DNA from: Actinopolyspora alba
GTDB taxonomy: Bacteria > Actinomycetota > Actinomycetes > Mycobacteriales > Pseudonocardiaceae
Reading direction: 5' to 3'
Length of the DNA stretch: 64,000 nucleotides
NCBI RefSeq assembly: GCF_900112765.1
Contig: NZ_FOMZ01000006.1
Coordinates: forward strand, 108,580 to 172,579
The notes beneath the pieces are model-generated. The model did not search any database. It saw only the letters and a list, made by a program, of their open reading frames with translations, and was not told the origin of the DNA. Numbering within the stretch: the stretch's first letter is position 1; the number at the start of each line of letters is the position of its first letter. Below, piece after piece: positions 43,198 to 52,057 of this stretch. Position numbers and translations under genes: made by a program.

Positions 43198-43650
43198 CTA
43201 GTCGACGAATGCTCGGGAGACATCGCCGCCCAGATCCTCGGCTGCCCGCAGTACTTCTCGGGGCCAGCTCGTGGGGACGGTCTCGTTTTCGTCGCGGCGT
43301 ACACAGGCGACCTGTTGTTCGCCGCGGGCGACTAGCGGATCGTTGTTGTCGGGGTCGAGCAGGTGGTAAGCGAAGCGCAAGATGGCGAGGTTGAAGTACA
43401 CGGTGGGGATGGACAGCCGAATGGAGACTGTGTCGGCCACCGTGACCGCCAGGAAGTATTCGCACTGGCATCGGGTGGTGATCACTGTCCGCGCACTGTT
43501 GAGTTCCTCGAGGAAATCCGGTGCGTATCGCATGAGGAACCTGTCACGACTGTGGCCCTGCCACTTGAGGAAATCCGCGAAGAAGACGTTTCTGGCGTAG
43601 TCAGTGTCGTCGGCGGTGACGGTGTGTTCGATGTCGAACGTAGTGCTCAC
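43198..43650 (-). CDS. Hotdog thioesterase resembling enediyne E10 (DynE7/CalE7/SgcE10)
   Basis: A 150-residue single-hotdog acyl-thioesterase. The N-terminal block DYARNVFFADFLKWQGHSRDRFL and the later TRCQCEYFLAVTVADTVSIRLSIPTVYFNLAILRFAYHLL follow the E10 family that releases the linear polyene from enediyne PKSs (consensus GNVYF..YLRWQGxCRE..CSCEYF). The Arg after WQGHS is kept. The GTG at 43650 follows CGAGGAGGGTCAC. It starts 32 bases after the large synthase stop and presumably offloads its product. No other enediyne cassette genes (E3, E4, E5) are in the window. Confidence 0.82.
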   Translation of the reverse strand: MSTTFDIEHTVTADDTDYARNVFFADFLKWQGHSRDRFLMRYAPDFLEELNSARTVITTRCQCEYFLAVTVADTVSIRLSIPTVYFNLAILRFAYHLLDPDNNDPLVARGEQQVACVRRDENETVPTSWPREVLRAAEDLGGDVSRAFVD

Positions 43651-43682
43651 GTGACCCTCCTCGGAGCGCGGCGTCGGGCCGG

Positions 43683-46600
43683 TCAGGGTTCGTCGAGGGG
43701 CATGGTGCTCGCGAGTTTGGTGTCGATGTCGGAAATTTGGACCAGCATGTGCCCGTCGACGGTGGACGCGGTGCACACGCTGGCTTCCGCATCGTGGTGC
43801 AACTCGATTCCCGAAGGATGGCGGCGGGCCAGCCGTGCATCGTTGTCCGTCGTGTAGAGGTCGATGTGGCCTAACCGCAGTGGAACCGACGTGGCGATCG
43901 TGTCCTGTTCCGTGGTGACGAAGGAGCGGCTCCGTATGAGGGAGTCGAGCAGGAGTGCGGGCAATCGCAGCGCGGAAAGCCCGTCGGTGCTGTCGATACC
44001 GGGTAGCCATCGCCCCCGGCCACCGTGCGGGTCAACGGTAACGGCGGTGGTGGTGCGGAAGATCCCGCTCAAGTTGATCTCGGATTCCGGCCTGGTGAAA
44101 GGATCGACGGTGCGGACGGCGTCTGCCGGAACGGGTGGGGGCTGCCATGTGGGCGGTGTGCGGGGGGATCCGAGGAGGACTTCGGCACGACAGTGTTCGC
44201 GATCGTGTTGCAGGATCCGTCCGTCGGGAGCGACTACGTCGGACAGAACTGTGACCAGCACGCGATGTGTTGGCGTGTCGTGTGCCAGGAGTTCGGCACG
44301 GATGCCGTAGGGAACGGGTTCGCCTCGGGAGAGGGCGAAGGCGAAGTGGTCGAAGCGAACTTCCCGCCATCCGCGAACGACGGTTCCGGGTACTGTCGCC
44401 ATGGCGGCTTCCCCGGCCAGCGCGACCATGAATTGCCCGGGCAGCACGGGTTTGCCCGCGATGACGTGTTCCAGCGGAAAACCGTCACGCTTGAGGTCCG
44501 CTCGCCAGGACCACGTGGCCTGGCCATCGTCGTGGTGCTCAGGCTCGGCCAGCACGCCCTGGCCCACTCTGTCGGTGCTCTCACTCGTTTCGAGATGACC
44601 GGTCAACAGTGCGGTGTGGGTACGCCCGGTGTTGTCCGGCAGGTGTAGAGCATAGGATTCGGGCGCGCGTGCGGTGCTGAGCTCAGTGAGGAAGTCGGTG
44701 GCGCCTTTGGCGTTGCTGATCGGCTCCGGCAGATGTTTTGTCGCCGATTCCGGGGTGTTGGCACGCATGCCGGCCTCGCCCCACAGGCTCCAGCCGATGG
44801 TGAATTCCGTACCACTACCACGCCGGTCGGTGTGGCGCGCGGCGTTGGCCAGGTACTCGTTGGCCGGGACGTAGTCGGTTTCACCGTCGAGCCCGACTGT
44901 GCCGAGGGCGGAGCCGAAGTTGCACCAGTAGCCGGGTTCGGGGTCGCGGAAGGCCGCTTTGAGATTATGGTACCCGGTGACTTTGGGATCGCGTACGGCA
45001 CGGTAGTCACTCAGTGTTTTCGATTCGAGGGCCGCGGAGCGGTTACGGCCGGCCGCGTGCACGAGCAGGTCGACATGACCGTCTTCGGCGTGGATCGCGG
45101 TGGCGGCGTGCCGGACCTCGTCCGGGTCGGTGACGTCACATCGCAGGTAGCGCACGCGCTGGTTACCGAGGAGTTCGCGGAGATTGTCCAAGGTGGCTGT
45201 GACCTCGCGGGCGCGTAGGAGTTGGTCGAAGCGGGCGTTGAGTTCGGGGATCGTGCGGTCGGGTTCGGCACGCCGAGCCTCGTTCAGGTACCGCGCGCGC
45301 AGCTTCGGGAGCTCTTCTTCGGTGGCGTCGCTGATCTCCGGCGGTATGGCTTGGTCCGGTGGGGTGCTGCCCAGCAGCCACAGCTTGGGGCGTGCCTGAC
45401 GGGCGAGCGCGGTGAGGGCCACGGCCGTGATGCCGCGGGCCCCGCCGGTCGCGACGACGACAGAGGAGGAGTCCACGATCAACTCCCGTGTGGCGGCTGC
45501 CGGCAAGGGGCGGAGCCGTTCGAGGTATCGGGCGCCGTTGCGGTACAGGACCAGGGTGTGTTCGTCGTCGGCGGCGGATTCCCGTTGGAGCTCGTCGAGG
45601 GCATCGCTCAGTTCGGCGTTGGTGGCCACCGCCCACACCGGTGTGTTCAGCTCGCGGCGCAGGCTTCGGAGGAATCCGCTGATGAGGGTCAGATGCGGGT
45701 GCGGATTCTCCGTTCGAAGGGTGTCCAGCAGCAGTGCGGCCACGGATCCGTCGCGTAGCCGCGTTCCCAGCCGTTGGCAGACCAGCACGGCCAATTCCGG
45801 CAACCGAAGCAGCGGTTGCGGTGGTGGGGTCGGCCATGGCTGGGTGGTTTCCCGCGAGGAGGCGATGATCCGCACGTGTGGGCTCGCCTGTTCGATGACG
45901 TCGAGGGCAGTGCCGAGTTCCGAAGCGGAGGGATCGACAACGGTGGCCACATCGGATGGTGTGTCCGGGTCGGTGGACAGCAGAATCGCGCCGGTGTGGT
46001 AGATCCTTTCGGAGAGCTGCTTGGCCAGCTCCGCCGAGCCGACGAGTGCGATACCGCGTGGTGGGATGCTCGGCAATTCCGGGCCGGCGGGAACCAGCTC
46101 GACGCGTCGGGTAACCGGCGTGTAGCGCTCGATTGGTATCGCTGTCCCACCTGGGGAAATGTCGGATGTGGCGGGCGAGGTGGCAGGTCGCGGTGAAGGT
46201 GGGGTTCCTGCGGCGTCCGTTGTCGTCGTTACGGTGATGCGCGGACCGCGGTCGCGGGTGTCGATCTCGGTTTCCGGCGTACCGGATTCGACCGCGCGGA
46301 TCAGCGCCGGCGCCGCGTCGGCCGCCAGATAACTGGGCTCGTCGTCGGTGCCCCATTCCAGAGCCGGTGGGGTCCCGTTCGGCTCGGCGTGCTGTAACGC
46401 ACTGTGGATGCGTGCCAGGATCGGCCATCCCTGCTGGTGGGCGAGCCCTTCCCGGGTCAGCGCGAACAGGAACGCACCCTCGGCCAGTTGATGCTGTGGG
46501 AGTTCGACGATCTCGGCCATCTCCGGGGTGGTGTTGCCGTTGGCGCCCAGCACCAGGGCGAGATCGAGTTCGCCGGTACGCAGGTACTGACCGGCGACAT

Positions 46601-49484
46601 CGAGAGCGGCCGTGGTAGAGGCGTGTCCGGAGTCCACGGTCATGGACGGCCCGTGCAGGTCGAACCGGTTCGGGATGCGGGAGGCGACGATGTTGGTCAT
46701 CACCCCTGGCATCGACTCCTCGTTGGAGGCGGGCACGGTCTGCCGGTGCGCGTGCAAAAAGTCCCGCATGGCCTGCTCGTCCTCATTCGGACTGTCACTT
46801 TCCCACCGCACAGCCGCCAGCAGCTCGTCGGTACCCACGCGCAGGGTGTAGTCGGCCATCGCGCGGGGTGGGCCCATGTGGGCGGCGATGACACCGGTGG
46901 TGTCGCGGTGATCGGCCCACAATTCGCCGTGTTCGCTGGTGAACTGGTGGGCGACTTCCAGAGCCATCAGCTGGCAGCGGTCGATACCGCGGGCGGTGGT
47001 GTCGGGCAGGCGCCGCACCGGGATCGGCGGCAGCGGGTAGTCCTCACCGAAGGAACGGGGCGGGGCCTTGCCCTGACCGATCAGCCACTGTCGGACCGCG
47101 TCGTGGTCGGGATGGCCGGGTAGATGAGCGCTCCAGGCGATCAGCACCATCTGATCCTCGCTCTGGGGCGGTCCAGAAGTCGGGAGCGGTTCGGTGGTGG
47201 ACAGCTCCGGCTCGCTGACGAGTTGGTGGGCATTGGTTCCGCCGAAGCCGAATCCGGATACACCCACCACCGACGGGTGGTCACGGTTGTCGTTCCAAGT
47301 GAGGTCGGTGGTGGGGACAGTGATCGTGTCCGGGGGCACGTCCGGGGGCAGGGTGGCGAAATGCTGTTGGGCCGGGATGCGCTTGTGCCGCAACCCGAGC
47401 AGGGCGTGGATGAGGGAGAGCAGCCCTGCGGTCCAGCCGCCGTGACCGACCAGGGACTTGTTCGAGGTTACGGGCAGACCACCGATTCGCGCGCGGTGTG
47501 CGAGGGTTCGCAGCTCAACAGTGTCGCCGGCGACGGTGCCGGTGCCGTGCCCGACCACCCAACCGACGTCCTCGCTGGTCGTCCCGTTGACCGTGCGGGC
47601 CCGGTCGATCGCCAGGCCCTGGCCGGTCTCGCTGGGAGCGGCGATCGCCTGGCCACTGCCGTCGGAGGCCCCACCGAACCCGGTGAGTACCCCGAGGATT
47701 TCATCGCCGTTGTCACGGGCGTCGGACAACCGTTTCAGTGCGACGATGCCGGCGCATTCGCTGAACAGTACACCGGTTGCGTCGGCGTCGAAGGCACGCA
47801 CCTCCCCGGTCCGTGATAGACCGCGCAGCTTGGAGAACAGCACCATAACCCGTCGGTCGACCGTGCCGGTTCCGCCGCACATGGCCAGATCGCAGCGGCC
47901 GGACAACAGGTTCTTGACTCCGATGTCCACCGCGTACAACGAGGAGGAGCAGGCGGTGTCCACGGCCAACGTGTCGGAACTCTCCGGCAGCAGACCGCTC
48001 ATCGCGGTACGCAGCACCATGTCGGGCAGGCAGTAGCGGGGGCGCGTACCGGCATGCTGGAAATGGCGACGCAGCACCTCGCGTAACCGCTCCTCGTGTC
48101 CGTTACCGGACAGCCGGGCCGCTGCGCCACGGGTTCCCGCATGGACCAGCAGGGAATCCTCGAGGCTCTGACTGCTGCCGGTCCAGGCTCCGGCGTAAAG
48201 CCCGCAACGGGTGTCCTGACCGATCGTGATCCCTTCCCGAGCCTGCAGCAGCGCGTGTCGCAGGAACAACGGTGCGAGATCCTGCCGCGACCAGTGCCCC
48301 TCCGCGAGCTCCGCCGCGAGTGTGGGGTGTGGTTGGAAGTCGCGGATGAATCCGAATACCCGGGAGTAACCCTTGTCCTCGGCTTCCGGGGCGGCCGAGT
48401 GGATGTGGTCCACGTTGAAGCGGGGTGGCTCGCCGAAAGCGTCCTCGGACTGGCCGAGCAGACGCCAGAACTCCTCGGGATCGTTGGCGCCTGGCGCGAC
48501 CAGTCCGGTCCCAACTACCGCGATCAGTCGGTCCTCAGCTGTGCGATCCCGTTGGGGGGAGTGATTGCGCGGAGGCTCTGTCACAGTCGTTGGTTCGGCC
48601 GTGCTTTCGGTCCCGACGCGTGTCGTGGGTGTTTGCTGCGCCGCCGGTAGGAGCCCGCGCTGTTGTGCGGGGAACGTCGTGGTCCACGTCGGTGGATCGC
48701 TGCGTGGCGGCGAGAGACTGGCGTTGAACAGAGTCAGACCGCCATCGACGACCAGCGTCTGACCAGTGATGCCCGCCGCTAGTGGGGAGGCCAGAAACAG
48801 CGTGGCACCGGTGAGGTCATCCTCGGTAGACAGTCGCCCCAGGGGGGTACCGGCGGTGATTGTGGCGGCCATTCGGTCGCTATCGGGGAACAGGGGAAGG
48901 GTGTCGTTGTCGAGGAGTCCGCTGGAGACGACATTCAGTCGAATTCCTGCGGGGGCGAGTTCGGCCGCTAGATGACGACTCAAGGATTCCATGGCCGCCT
49001 TCGCCGCTCCACCTGGAGCGAAGTTGCCGAAGGCGTACTGGGCGGCGATGGCCGAGATGTTGACGACCACTCCGCCGTCTCCCAGCTCCAGCAGGGGCAC
49101 CGCGTATTCGATGCACCATCTGGTCCCGTGCAGATCGACATCGAGCACTCGTTTCCATTCCGAGTCCTCGGTGCGTCCGATCGGATCCATGGCACCGCGG
49201 GCAGCATTGTTGACCAGCACGTCGAGGCCGCCGTGGCGGCGGTGGACCTCGGTGAACATTTCCGCTACCTCAGTGCGGCGTGCCACCGAGGCCCGCAGCA
49301 TCTCGGCGGAGCCGGGCGTGTCCTGAGTGATGGTGGATACCAGTTCGCGCGCCTCGTCGGCGGAATGGAAGTAGTTGACGATCACGTGCGCGCCGCTGTG
49401 AGCGAAGGCGGTGGTGATAGCACCTCCGACGCCTTTGGCCCCGCCCGTTACCAGAACGACCTTGCCGGTGAAGTCGGTGATCAT
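43683..49484 (-). CDS. Multidomain iterative synthase: SDR-KS-KS/CLF-KR-DH
   Basis: A 1933-residue type I synthase. SDR at ~1-260 resembles FabL-type enoyl reductases (TGGAKGVGGAI; FxxxxxxK where Tyr is expected, F155/K162). KS at ~318-770: nucleophile Cys 512 in VDTACSSSLYAVD, His in VVGHGTGT and in NKSLVGHGGWTAG, so it should condense. A second KS-like region at ~790-1090 has VDSGHASTTAALD, with His 954 in place of Cys: a chain-length-factor or decarboxylating role. A structural KR half (~1150-1340) and an active-looking KR (~1345-1620; ATGGARGITAVAL, YVPANEYL) follow. DH at ~1650-1925 has His 1673 in LEHVIAGKPVLPG and Asp in LPALLLDSL. No AT or ACP: both are on the protein encoded just upstream. 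KS plus CLF, and KR plus DH, recall PUFA synthases and enediyne PKSs. Confidence 0.88.
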   Translation of the reverse strand: MITDFTGKVVLVTGGAKGVGGAITTAFAHSGAHVIVNYFHSADEARELVSTITQDTPGSAEMLRASVARRTEVAEMFTEVHRRHGGLDVLVNNAARGAMDPIGRTEDSEWKRVLDVDLHGTRWCIEYAVPLLELGDGGVVVNISAIAAQYAFGNFAPGGAAKAAMESLSRHLAAELAPAGIRLNVVSSGLLDNDTLPLFPDSDRMAATITAGTPLGRLSTEDDLTGATLFLASPLAAGITGQTLVVDGGLTLFNASLSPPRSDPPTWTTTFPAQQRGLLPAAQQTPTTRVGTESTAEPTTVTEPPRNHSPQRDRTAEDRLIAVVGTGLVAPGANDPEEFWRLLGQSEDAFGEPPRFNVDHIHSAAPEAEDKGYSRVFGFIRDFQPHPTLAAELAEGHWSRQDLAPLFLRHALLQAREGITIGQDTRCGLYAGAWTGSSQSLEDSLLVHAGTRGAAARLSGNGHEERLREVLRRHFQHAGTRPRYCLPDMVLRTAMSGLLPESSDTLAVDTACSSSLYAVDIGVKNLLSGRCDLAMCGGTGTVDRRVMVLFSKLRGLSRTGEVRAFDADATGVLFSECAGIVALKRLSDARDNGDEILGVLTGFGGASDGSGQAIAAPSETGQGLAIDRARTVNGTTSEDVGWVVGHGTGTVAGDTVELRTLAHRARIGGLPVTSNKSLVGHGGWTAGLLSLIHALLGLRHKRIPAQQHFATLPPDVPPDTITVPTTDLTWNDNRDHPSVVGVSGFGFGGTNAHQLVSEPELSTTEPLPTSGPPQSEDQMVLIAWSAHLPGHPDHDAVRQWLIGQGKAPPRSFGEDYPLPPIPVRRLPDTTARGIDRCQLMALEVAHQFTSEHGELWADHRDTTGVIAAHMGPPRAMADYTLRVGTDELLAAVRWESDSPNEDEQAMRDFLHAHRQTVPASNEESMPGVMTNIVASRIPNRFDLHGPSMTVDSGHASTTAALDVAGQYLRTGELDLALVLGANGNTTPEMAEIVELPQHQLAEGAFLFALTREGLAHQQGWPILARIHSALQHAEPNGTPPALEWGTDDEPSYLAADAAPALIRAVESGTPETEIDTRDRGPRITVTTTTDAAGTPPSPRPATSPATSDISPGGTAIPIERYTPVTRRVELVPAGPELPSIPPRGIALVGSAELAKQLSERIYHTGAILLSTDPDTPSDVATVVDPSASELGTALDVIEQASPHVRIIASSRETTQPWPTPPPQPLLRLPELAVLVCQRLGTRLRDGSVAALLLDTLRTENPHPHLTLISGFLRSLRRELNTPVWAVATNAELSDALDELQRESAADDEHTLVLYRNGARYLERLRPLPAAATRELIVDSSSVVVATGGARGITAVALTALARQARPKLWLLGSTPPDQAIPPEISDATEEELPKLRARYLNEARRAEPDRTIPELNARFDQLLRAREVTATLDNLRELLGNQRVRYLRCDVTDPDEVRHAATAIHAEDGHVDLLVHAAGRNRSAALESKTLSDYRAVRDPKVTGYHNLKAAFRDPEPGYWCNFGSALGTVGLDGETDYVPANEYLANAARHTDRRGSGTEFTIGWSLWGEAGMRANTPESATKHLPEPISNAKGATDFLTELSTARAPESYALHLPDNTGRTHTALLTGHLETSESTDRVGQGVLAEPEHHDDGQATWSWRADLKRDGFPLEHVIAGKPVLPGQFMVALAGEAAMATVPGTVVRGWREVRFDHFAFALSRGEPVPYGIRAELLAHDTPTHRVLVTVLSDVVAPDGRILQHDREHCRAEVLLGSPRTPPTWQPPPVPADAVRTVDPFTRPESEINLSGIFRTTTAVTVDPHGGRGRWLPGIDSTDGLSALRLPALLLDSLIRSRSFVTTEQDTIATSVPLRLGHIDLYTTDNDARLARRHPSGIELHHDAEASVCTASTVDGHMLVQISDIDTKLASTMPLDEP

Positions 49485-49504
49485 GGTGATTCTCCCGGGG
49501 CTGC

Positions 49505-50872
49505 TCAGCGGCTTTCGACCGGTTCTCCCGCTGCCAGCAGGTGCAACAACTCGGCCAGTCGTGGAAGGGTCGAGTACGCCCGCATCCGAATGTTGTTCGG
49601 CGGATTGGGGACGCCGTACTGGTCCAACACCTTGGTGAACAGTTCGACCTGTTTGACGGAGGAGATCCCCAGGTCGGCCTCCAGATCCGCGTCCTCGGTG
49701 AACACGTCAGTGGGATAGCCCACGGACTCGGCGAACAGTTGCCGCAGCTGTGCCGCCAGGTCCTGTCTCGGAGGCAGCGATGCGCTGTTGCTCTCGGCGG
49801 GAATCCCGTTCGTGGACGCGCCGGGGTCCGCGGCAGGTGTTTCCGGAGCTGGTGGTTGCTCGGGCGGCGGCGGTGAGACGTTGTCGCCGGACGGTTCGGT
49901 GTTCCACGTCGTCGTCTCGGCTGTGGTGCGGATCTGCTCGATGATGTCTGTCGCCGAGGTTCGGCGGCTCAGCGGAGCCAGGCTGCGTACCCCGGGCAGG
50001 GTTTGGCCGACGAGGGTGGTCAGTGCCTGCCTGGGACCTCCCTCCACGAACACCGAGATACCGCGGTCGGACAAGGCGCGCGTGGCTTGCAGGAAGTTCA
50101 CGGGCCGGTGCAGATGTCCCGCGTACAGCTCACGTACATCCTGCGGACCGGCCAGGTAGCGTCCCAGCATCGGGGAATAGATCCTCGGCCACGGGTCGTG
50201 ATCAACGATGGTGTCCAGCACCTCGGTGAGCCGCTTGGCAACAGGGGCGAACACCGGGTTGTGGAACGGGTAGGCGCTGGCCAGCCGAGTCGTTCTCAAC
50301 CCAGCCGCCTCCGCCACCTGCTCGAGCCCCCGCAGTCCCCGCTCCGAGCCGGACACGACGGCCTCGTGGGGCGAGTTGTCCGCGGCGATGCTCAGCGACC
50401 AGTCATCCACCGTGCCGGTCAGATGCACGACCCGCTGTGCGCCGGCCTTGACCGCGAGCATTCCTCCCTCCGGCAGCGCGGCGCTGTCCAACAGCTGGTG
50501 GCGCCAGCACAGCATGCGCGTGGCATCCCGCACTGACACCGCACCGGCGGCGGCCAACGCGGTGATTTCCCCGATGCTGTGCCCCACCAGAACATCACCG
50601 GGCACTTCCGCCGCCTTGAACAATTCGTAGGCACCCAGCGATGCCGCGAAAATCGCCAGGGACAGCTCGGAGGGACGCGAAACCAAAGCGTCCAGATCCG
50701 CGGCGTCCGAGCTGAGTACCAGCGGGCTCACCGCGGTGTGTCCGTACTCGGCAACGGTACGGTCGATCTCCTCGAGTACCGGCCGCACTCCCGGATGGTC
50801 GGCGGCGTTGGCGAGAACTCCCGGCAGGTAGGAGCCCTGCCCGGGGAAGAGGATCGCCGTGTGGTCGCTCAT
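49505..50872 (-). CDS. Stand-alone acyltransferase-ACP didomain protein
   Basis: A 455-residue protein. The AT domain (~1-320) has FPGQGSY, the nucleophile Ser 99 in VGHSIGEITAL and the His 204 in SAYPFHNPVF. A Pro-rich linker (EPSGDNVSPPPPEQPPAPE) leads to an ACP (~368-445) with DLEADLGISSVKQVELF; Ser 405 is the likely phosphopantetheine site, in a context like PUFA and enediyne ACPs (LGIDSIKRVE). It loads extender units and carries the chain for the synthase whose ATG lies 20 bases downstream. Its own ATG overlaps the upstream gene as ATGA. No phosphopantetheinyl transferase is encoded in this window. Confidence 0.92.
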   Translation of the reverse strand: MSDHTAILFPGQGSYLPGVLANAADHPGVRPVLEEIDRTVAEYGHTAVSPLVLSSDAADLDALVSRPSELSLAIFAASLGAYELFKAAEVPGDVLVGHSIGEITALAAAGAVSVRDATRMLCWRHQLLDSAALPEGGMLAVKAGAQRVVHLTGTVDDWSLSIAADNSPHEAVVSGSERGLRGLEQVAEAAGLRTTRLASAYPFHNPVFAPVAKRLTEVLDTIVDHDPWPRIYSPMLGRYLAGPQDVRELYAGHLHRPVNFLQATRALSDRGISVFVEGGPRQALTTLVGQTLPGVRSLAPLSRRTSATDIIEQIRTTAETTTWNTEPSGDNVSPPPPEQPPAPETPAADPGASTNGIPAESNSASLPPRQDLAAQLRQLFAESVGYPTDVFTEDADLEADLGISSVKQVELFTKVLDQYGVPNPPNNIRMRAYSTLPRLAELLHLLAAGEPVESR

Positions 50873-51522
50873 CTGTCCTCCTCGCGAAAGATGGGAACCG
50901 CGGTGTTGTCACCGAGTTCGGTCGTGGTCTCGCCCTGCTGCCGGGGCTCGCGCCCCAGGAAGGTGAGAAGCCGTTCGTCCGCGCTTGCATGAGGGGGAGA
51001 GTCAGTCGGTGTGGCGAAACTGGGCAGTTGATGGGGTACGCCTCCGCCGAGCTGCGAGGCGAAGGGCAACACCGTCTCGGCGAGAGGTTCCGGAATCCGT
51101 ACGGCCCGGCCGGTGCTACGCCCGATGTCCCAGCCGTGTACCGACCACTCGAGCAGGCACAGGGAGACGAACAGTGGCGTAGGGGGCCGTGGCAGACGCA
51201 GCAGGGTGCAGGTCAGGCGTTCGGAGGAACTGACCCCCTGGTACATCCTCACCAGAGGATCCGAGACACGGTGGAAAGCGGCCACAGGATCCCCGCCCAG
51301 GTAGCCGCGTTCAGCCGTGGTGTCCGGGGCGATGTCTTCCGGTCCGATCGGCTCGCCTCTGCTCATCCGTCCGAGTGCCTCGGTCGTGGCGATCACATGG
51401 TTCACCAGATGCCGCAGTGTCCATCGGTCACACGTCGTGTTCCCCGCGGTGTCGGAGTGCCCCACGTTCGCCATGTTCGTCGCGACGAAATCCCGGGCGG
51501 TCCGCAGCAGGTAGTACGACAT
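50869..51522 (-). CDS. TIGR03086/maleylpyruvate isomerase-type (DinB-like) metal-binding protein
   Basis: A 217-residue protein. The four-helix DinB/mycothiol-dependent fold is suggested by CDRWTLRHLVNHVIATTEALGRMSRGE (conserved W-T-x2-HLVNHV metal site) and LLEWSVHGWDIGRSTGR (second His-x3-D motif). The ATG at 51522 follows AAAGGGGCAAGG. First gene of the PKS operon; its stop overlaps the AT-ACP start. In such clusters these proteins may be mycothiol-linked transferases or isomerases; the reaction is not known. Confidence 0.85.
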   Translation of the reverse strand: MSYYLLRTARDFVATNMANVGHSDTAGNTTCDRWTLRHLVNHVIATTEALGRMSRGEPIGPEDIAPDTTAERGYLGGDPVAAFHRVSDPLVRMYQGVSSSERLTCTLLRLPRPPTPLFVSLCLLEWSVHGWDIGRSTGRAVRIPEPLAETVLPFASQLGGGVPHQLPSFATPTDSPPHASADERLLTFLGREPRQQGETTTELGDNTAVPIFREEDR

Positions 51523-52057
51523 CCTTGCCCCTTTCGTGAGTGGCCGCACCTTTCCGATCCGCGACCGGAACATCGAGCGCACCCGGGTGTGTTGAGTACG
51601 CACTGTGAAATCCCACCGAACAGAGCACAAGAATCTGTTTCACCAGACGAAACAACCACTGCCCGGGTTATGACTGAGCGACCTTGTACCGTTGGTCGGG
51701 TGTATCGTTGGGGGTCTTCCGTTTGGGAGCGGGCCGGGCGGCATGAAACACGTTGCTCGCCCGCCACGTGCCCCCGCACTGTGCGAGGGAACGGCGTCCT
51801 CGTCGGATTCCGACCGTCGACTCACCATCCACGCTGCGAACGGCCGAACACGATCAACGAAGCACCCACCATTTCGAGTACGTGGGGTTCGTGGGAGCGC
51901 CGTTCTCGTCCGTTTTGGCGTATTCGCACCACACAGCGATGTTGATGATGTCACGTTTGAGGGTACGTACGGGCGTGGGCGGAATCGTCGGGGAATAATC
52001 GAACGGCGAAAACCGGCAGTCGTGCCATTATTTCTCCCGAAGCCGTTGTGAGGATGT
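51523..52057. promoter_or_regulatory. Divergent promoter region between PKS operon and glycosyltransferase
   Basis: 535 bases without a convincing gene, separating two outward-facing transcription units. At 51636-51654 lies TGTTTC-accagac-GAAACA, an inverted repeat about 115 bases before the first PKS-operon start, a candidate regulator site. No regulator gene is adjacent. The half near the glycosyltransferase contains GAATCGTCGGGGAATAATCG and a ribosome-like CGAAGCCGTTGTGAGG just before the ATG at 52058. Confidence 0.5.

Noticed and set aside
43683..50872. Calling the operon an enediyne cluster
   Set aside because: The thioesterase and KR/DH resemble enediyne parts, but AT and ACP are split off, a CLF-like KS is present, and E3/E4/E5 are missing.
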